Shown here in pieces: positions 60,613-64,000 of a stretch of 64,000 nucleotides of DNA (position 1 is its first letter; every line of letters starts with the position of its first letter). A model generated the notes under the pieces. The model had not been told where the DNA came from and searched no databases. It was given only the letters and a program-made list of their open reading frames with translations. Source of the DNA: Adineta ricciae (lineage: Eukaryota > Rotifera > Eurotatoria > Adinetida > Adinetidae); the NCBI GenBank assembly GCA_905250025.1, contig CAJNOJ010000445.1, positions 1 to 64,000 on the forward strand, given 5' to 3'. The translations under genes and the position numbers were made by a program.

Positions 60613-61387
60613 ATGGCGAAGTCTATTTGACTACCAATCGTTGCTATTCACCTTTTTACCGTTCAAGTACATTTAACTTCAGCGTATGACGTATTATGCC
60701 AACTCCATTACCATTCATTCGTTGTACTAAACCAAAATGGATTCGACAGGAAAACAAGGATCCTCTAACGTACAACTCAGTAACCCCAGTGGTATTTTCA
60801 TCGATCATTACGGCAACTTTTTCGTAGCTGACGAAGATAATGGTCGAGGATCTGCTTTGAATCAATTGAAAGAACCAACGCACGTCTATGTTGACGTAGT
60901 AGGAAATCTGTTCATCACTGATCGAGGTAATCTTCGAGTACAGAAATGGTTCCCGGGCGGTTTAGAAGGCGTGACAGTTGCTTCCGGAAGAGTCTACTCG
61001 GGTCACTGCTTTCCAGGTCTTTCTGACAACAGAAAACATGCTAACAAGATTTATTCATCAGAATCTATCAGAGGAAGCGGTAGAATCATGAAGTATCCTA
61101 TTGGTGGTGTCAGTAATGTGTCTACGTACGCAACACTTCTTAGTTTTGTCAACAGCACCCCTGGTAATGTTGTCTTGAATGAATGTAATAGCGTCTATGT
61201 CGTAGAATCATCGAATGGAAACATTTTGAAATTCAGTAGTGGTAATCCTACAGGAGAACAGATTGCCACCAACTTAATCAGCCCCAATGATATTGCACTT
61301 GATCCATGCGGAAACCTTTACATTGTTGGAAGAGACTTCAATCGTGTTCAGAAACTTCGGTTTGAAGAAGGAGACCTTTTCTGCTAA
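60613..61387 (+). pseudogene. NHL-repeat protein, decayed (copy B)
   Basis: The signal-peptide frame now stops after five codons (ATG GCG AAG TCT ATT TGA). A 216-codon frame from 60737 keeps NHL units (IFIDHYGNFFVADEDNG, HVYVDVVGNLFITDRGNLRV, VVLNECNSVYVVES, DIALDPCGNLYIVGRDFNRV). Relative to copy A it lacks a 5' segment of about 60-70 bp and one whole 3' NHL unit; both deletions keep the frame and look like exchanges between repeat units. It lacks a signal peptide, so it is probably a pseudogene or makes an altered intracellular product. Confidence 0.6.
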
Positions 61388-61563
61388 GACTGCGATAAAT
61401 TTCACTAAAGCACCTCAAGATGAGAGCGAGAATGTTTTTCTCGATCCACGTAACTTTTATAGATTTATTTGTCAAACAATACGTATACTCTCATACATCA
61501 GCACGTCGAATAAGAGAACGAACACTTGAATCTATGAATCATTCATGTCTTTTCAATGCATAA

Positions 61564-61634
61564 GGCTTAGTGTTTCAGTGGTAGAATGTTCGTTTCGGAA
61601 ACGAGCGACCCAGGTTCAATTCCTGGCTGGGCCC
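61564..61634 (+). tRNA. tRNA-Pro (CGG), copy B
   Basis: Same cloverleaf as 35393-35463. The anticodon stem is TTCGT/ACGAG in place of TTCGC/GCGAG, a paired change that keeps the stem. The acceptor strand is CTGGGCC, turning a T-A pair into T-G. Anticodon CGG and C73 are kept. Confidence 0.85.
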
Positions 61635-62022
61635 AAATTTTTTTCTCTCTCATTTCTTTTTTCGACAATCAACATTTTTTACCGTTTTTTTTAAATAAAA
61701 AGCAATTTAGTCATAAAATAGCATATAGAATGTCACATTCTGTCATTCTCTCATAATGCAATAACACAAAGAAATGAGTCATATTTCAACGAGAGAAAAA
61801 AAAGTAACTATTGTTCTTTTTAAATTTGATCTTTTTGCAGAATACTTTGCTATCCTATGTATTGAGTCGTGCCTTTATGGAGAGCTCGTATCATATCCTT
61901 TTCAAAAAATTCATATGTCCTATCATAAAGTTTCATAATATAAAAGAAAAGATTGTCGGTGATCCAGCAATCAATTTCCGCTGCACGTGCTCTAAAAAAA
62001 AAGGACAGGAATGGAAAAAATG

Positions 62023-62093
62023 GGGCCTAGCCAGGAATCGAACCTGGGTCGCTCGCTTCCAAAGCGAACATTCTACCACTAAAACACTGGGCC
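62023..62093 (-). tRNA. tRNA-Pro (TGG), copy B
   Basis: Identical over the tRNA to 35855-35925, although flanking DNA has diverged. Anticodon TGG, C73, B box GGTTCGATTCC. The C-A mismatch in the acceptor stem is also kept. Confidence 0.85.
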
Positions 62094-62212
62094 TTATGCA
62101 TAATCAATTATTACTATTAAACATAAAGGCATGTTGGTAATTTGTACATCTTGTGAGTAGGAATGTGAGTATAGGGAAATAATAACACTCACCCGCACCT
62201 TCACACCCTTGA

Positions 62213-62990
62213 ACCATGGCATATTTAACAGTAAAAATCATCGATTAAGCATCTTTGGTATCTCGAACCATTTTTAAAAAAGTGTTCGTTTAAAAGAAAT
62301 TCTCATGCAGTTTGCGCATCACATTTTGGTCATATAAGTTAAAATTGAGTCGTTTCAGATGTTATTAAAATCATTATCGTCAAATTCTGAAAAATAATCA
62401 ATGAAATTTGAATGCATAATTTTTTCTTCTAATGAATCTTTTTTGTTCAATAGGAGGATTATAGACGAATTTGTAAACCATGGAGTATTCATTATTGAGC
62501 GAAGTAGTGTCTTACTCTCTTCCATTTCTTCCTCAAATCTGACTATTTTTAATAAAAAACCGTTGAAAATTTTTCATTTACTTTGTTATTATATTGATTT
62601 CAACGAACAAGAAATATAATCGAAGTAAGTAACATGTTCAAAATAATGAAGCCATTTTCTAAATTCTGATCTTTGTCCACTCGTATCAATAATTTTACTT
62701 ACAATAATCTTCTTTGATTTTTTTACTTTATCAAAAAACCATCAAGATCAACTGGATATTCTACAATTGCATTAATCGTTTCTCTATTATATAAAATAAA
62801 TTATTTATTTAATAAATAATCCGGTCAAGTAGTTCGATCAATGTTATCGAAAAAACTAATGGAAAGATAAATGATTTCTTTGTATTTTTCTACAGAAAAA
62901 TTCTTTTTACTATTTAGCTGAGGGGATTAATTGATATTCGTTTCGTCAATGATAACATTCTTTTATTCCATTATCATTCGAAAGATTTTG
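62213..62990. other. Sequence largely private to copy B
   Basis: Two blocks (about 62213-62465 and 62560-62985) are absent from copy A, flanking a shared piece (TTTGTAAACCATGGAG..). No gene is recognised; it could be lost from copy A or inserted in copy B. Confidence 0.6.
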
Positions 62991-63541
62991 AATGGCTTCA
63001 ACATTATAAAAGTGTTAGGATCTTCATCAAAACCCGCAAGTTCAACGTAAGGAAAGCTAAAACCGATTTCCTAACGAACGATGACTACAGTTCTCATAGT
63101 TAGATTCAACAAGCATTCAGCATACAAAAAGTGCCACCATGATAAATGGATCTTCAAGTTTCATGGAAGATACTTGATTTTCCCTTTTGAAAATTGTTAG
63201 ATTAATTTAAATCAAATGAAATCATAAGCCATCTGATGCGTCTTCTTGTGCAGAAAATGAAACCAGTCATGTCAGCCCTACCTTCACATAGTCGTCTAAA
63301 TTATCCGTAACCATTAATATGGAAAATGACGCGTTTTCATGGTTTTGTAGTACATTTAATTACATATGTCTTCAAAAAATATCACTCAACCGTTTATATA
63401 ATGAATCATTTCAATTATCACACACGCTGAGTTTGCATTTCTTCTTTGATATTTTGCTCTTTGATAAGAAAAATGAAACATCTTCTTTTTGTCCTTATTT
63501 CGTTTTTCTTTTCTAACTGAGATCAAGATAAAGTTTACAAG

Positions 63542-64000
63542 ATGGCGTCTCAAAGACAAATGCTTATACTAACATCAAATGAAGATCTTATTCGCCAGTT
63601 TGCAGTTAATAAACCTTTAAACACGCATATTATTGATTTGAATAATGATCAGCAAACATCTTCAACTGACAATCCTATCAATCGTGCTCTTCTTGCTAAA
63701 ATATTTCAATCTGTTCGTACATCATTTGACCATAGATTTCTATAATTGTATCTCTTTCTTTTTTTTGTAGAACTCAAATCAAGATCAGCTCTACAAACAA
63801 GCACTTGATCAACCACGACCAAAAAAACTTAAAACAGACTCAATTCGAAAGAAATCTACTGATTTAGTGTGTGTCATATGTGGTGATCGTGCCATTGGAT
63901 TTAATTATGATGCTGTATCATGTAATTCGTGTAAAGAATTCTTTCGTAGAAATGCTCATCATCCTATAGTCTGTGTTCCTTATTTTGCTCATTATGGAGG
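63542..64000 (+). CDS. Nuclear hormone receptor, partial (copy B)
   Basis: Exon 1 (63542-63712) and exon 2 (63771-63968) match copy A closely. The first zinc finger (CVICGDRAIGFNYDAVSC, P box CNSCKEFF) is unchanged. Intron 1 keeps the unusual donor GTTCGT. The window ends in intron 2, so the second finger and ligand domain lie outside. Confidence 0.85.

Larger units (their letters stand above)
57225..64000 (+). repeat. Segmental duplication, copy B
   Basis: Diverged direct repeat of 30922-37178, running from the gap to the window end and probably beyond. Gene order and orientation are kept. It differs by an insertion of about 650 bp net (62213-62990), loss of NHL units and many substitutions. 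Confidence 0.95.

Noticed and set aside
1-64000. CRISPR arrays, operons, rRNA genes or bacterial contig
   Set aside because: Spliceosomal introns throughout, no spaced direct-repeat array and no rRNA-like sequence. The bacterial-looking genes sit among animal genes.

Overview
The window looks like a metazoan contig, most likely a bdelloid rotifer (Adineta/Rotaria type). The basis is AT-rich DNA with very short spliceosomal introns (mostly 50-60 bp, GT..AG), animal-only genes (intermediate filament with lamin-tail domain, nuclear receptor, 7TM receptor remnants, NHL and kelch proteins), a eukaryotic nonribosomal peptide synthetase (NRPS) gene, a bacterial-style NACHT ATPase, many short DNA transposons and many interstitial G-rich tracts resembling telomere repeats. 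The species is inferred, not proven.

Layout. 1-430: foldback repeat. 0.77-9.83 kb (minus): an intron-bearing NRPS gene, order C-C-A-T-C, whose C-domain exons are bounded by phase-1 introns; two long introns carry mobile DNA. 9.8-25.5 kb: gene-poor, transposon-rich DNA (TA-flanked MITEs, a complete but inactive mariner, two hAT remnants, a LINE ORF1 remnant). 25.6-27.2 kb: a type II membrane protein with a Thr-rich mucin stalk. 28-29.8 kb: mariner and LINE remnants. 30.2-38.3 kb: intermediate filament gene (minus), LINE RT fragment, decayed NHL gene, two convergent tRNA-Pro genes, nuclear receptor (plus). 40.0-45.7 kb: a secreted protein of unknown family, a hAT remnant with an inverted pair of dispersed repeats, a decayed kelch gene and a saposin-domain secreted protein. 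46.8-52.5 kb: a 7TM remnant, a probable GNAT acetyltransferase and a large NACHT ATPase. 53.4-57.2 kb: a hAT MITE filled with a minisatellite, telomere-like tracts, a 7TM gene fragment and a 50-N gap. 57.2-64.0 kb: a second, diverged copy of 30.9-37.2 kb in the same orientation.

The main structural story is the direct repeat of a block of about 6.5 kb, 26 kb apart, with one edge at an assembly gap. It gives an internal evolutionary comparison: the tRNAs, filament gene and receptor are conserved (one tRNA has a compensatory base-pair change), while the NHL gene has decayed differently in each copy. A second story is a short dispersed repeat (TATA-like core, telomere-like C-rich tail) present six times, including in an NRPS intron and upstream of both NHL copies. 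Single Ns at 15581, 21147 and 26244 and an exact 199-bp duplication around the last one show that some local structure is an assembly effect.
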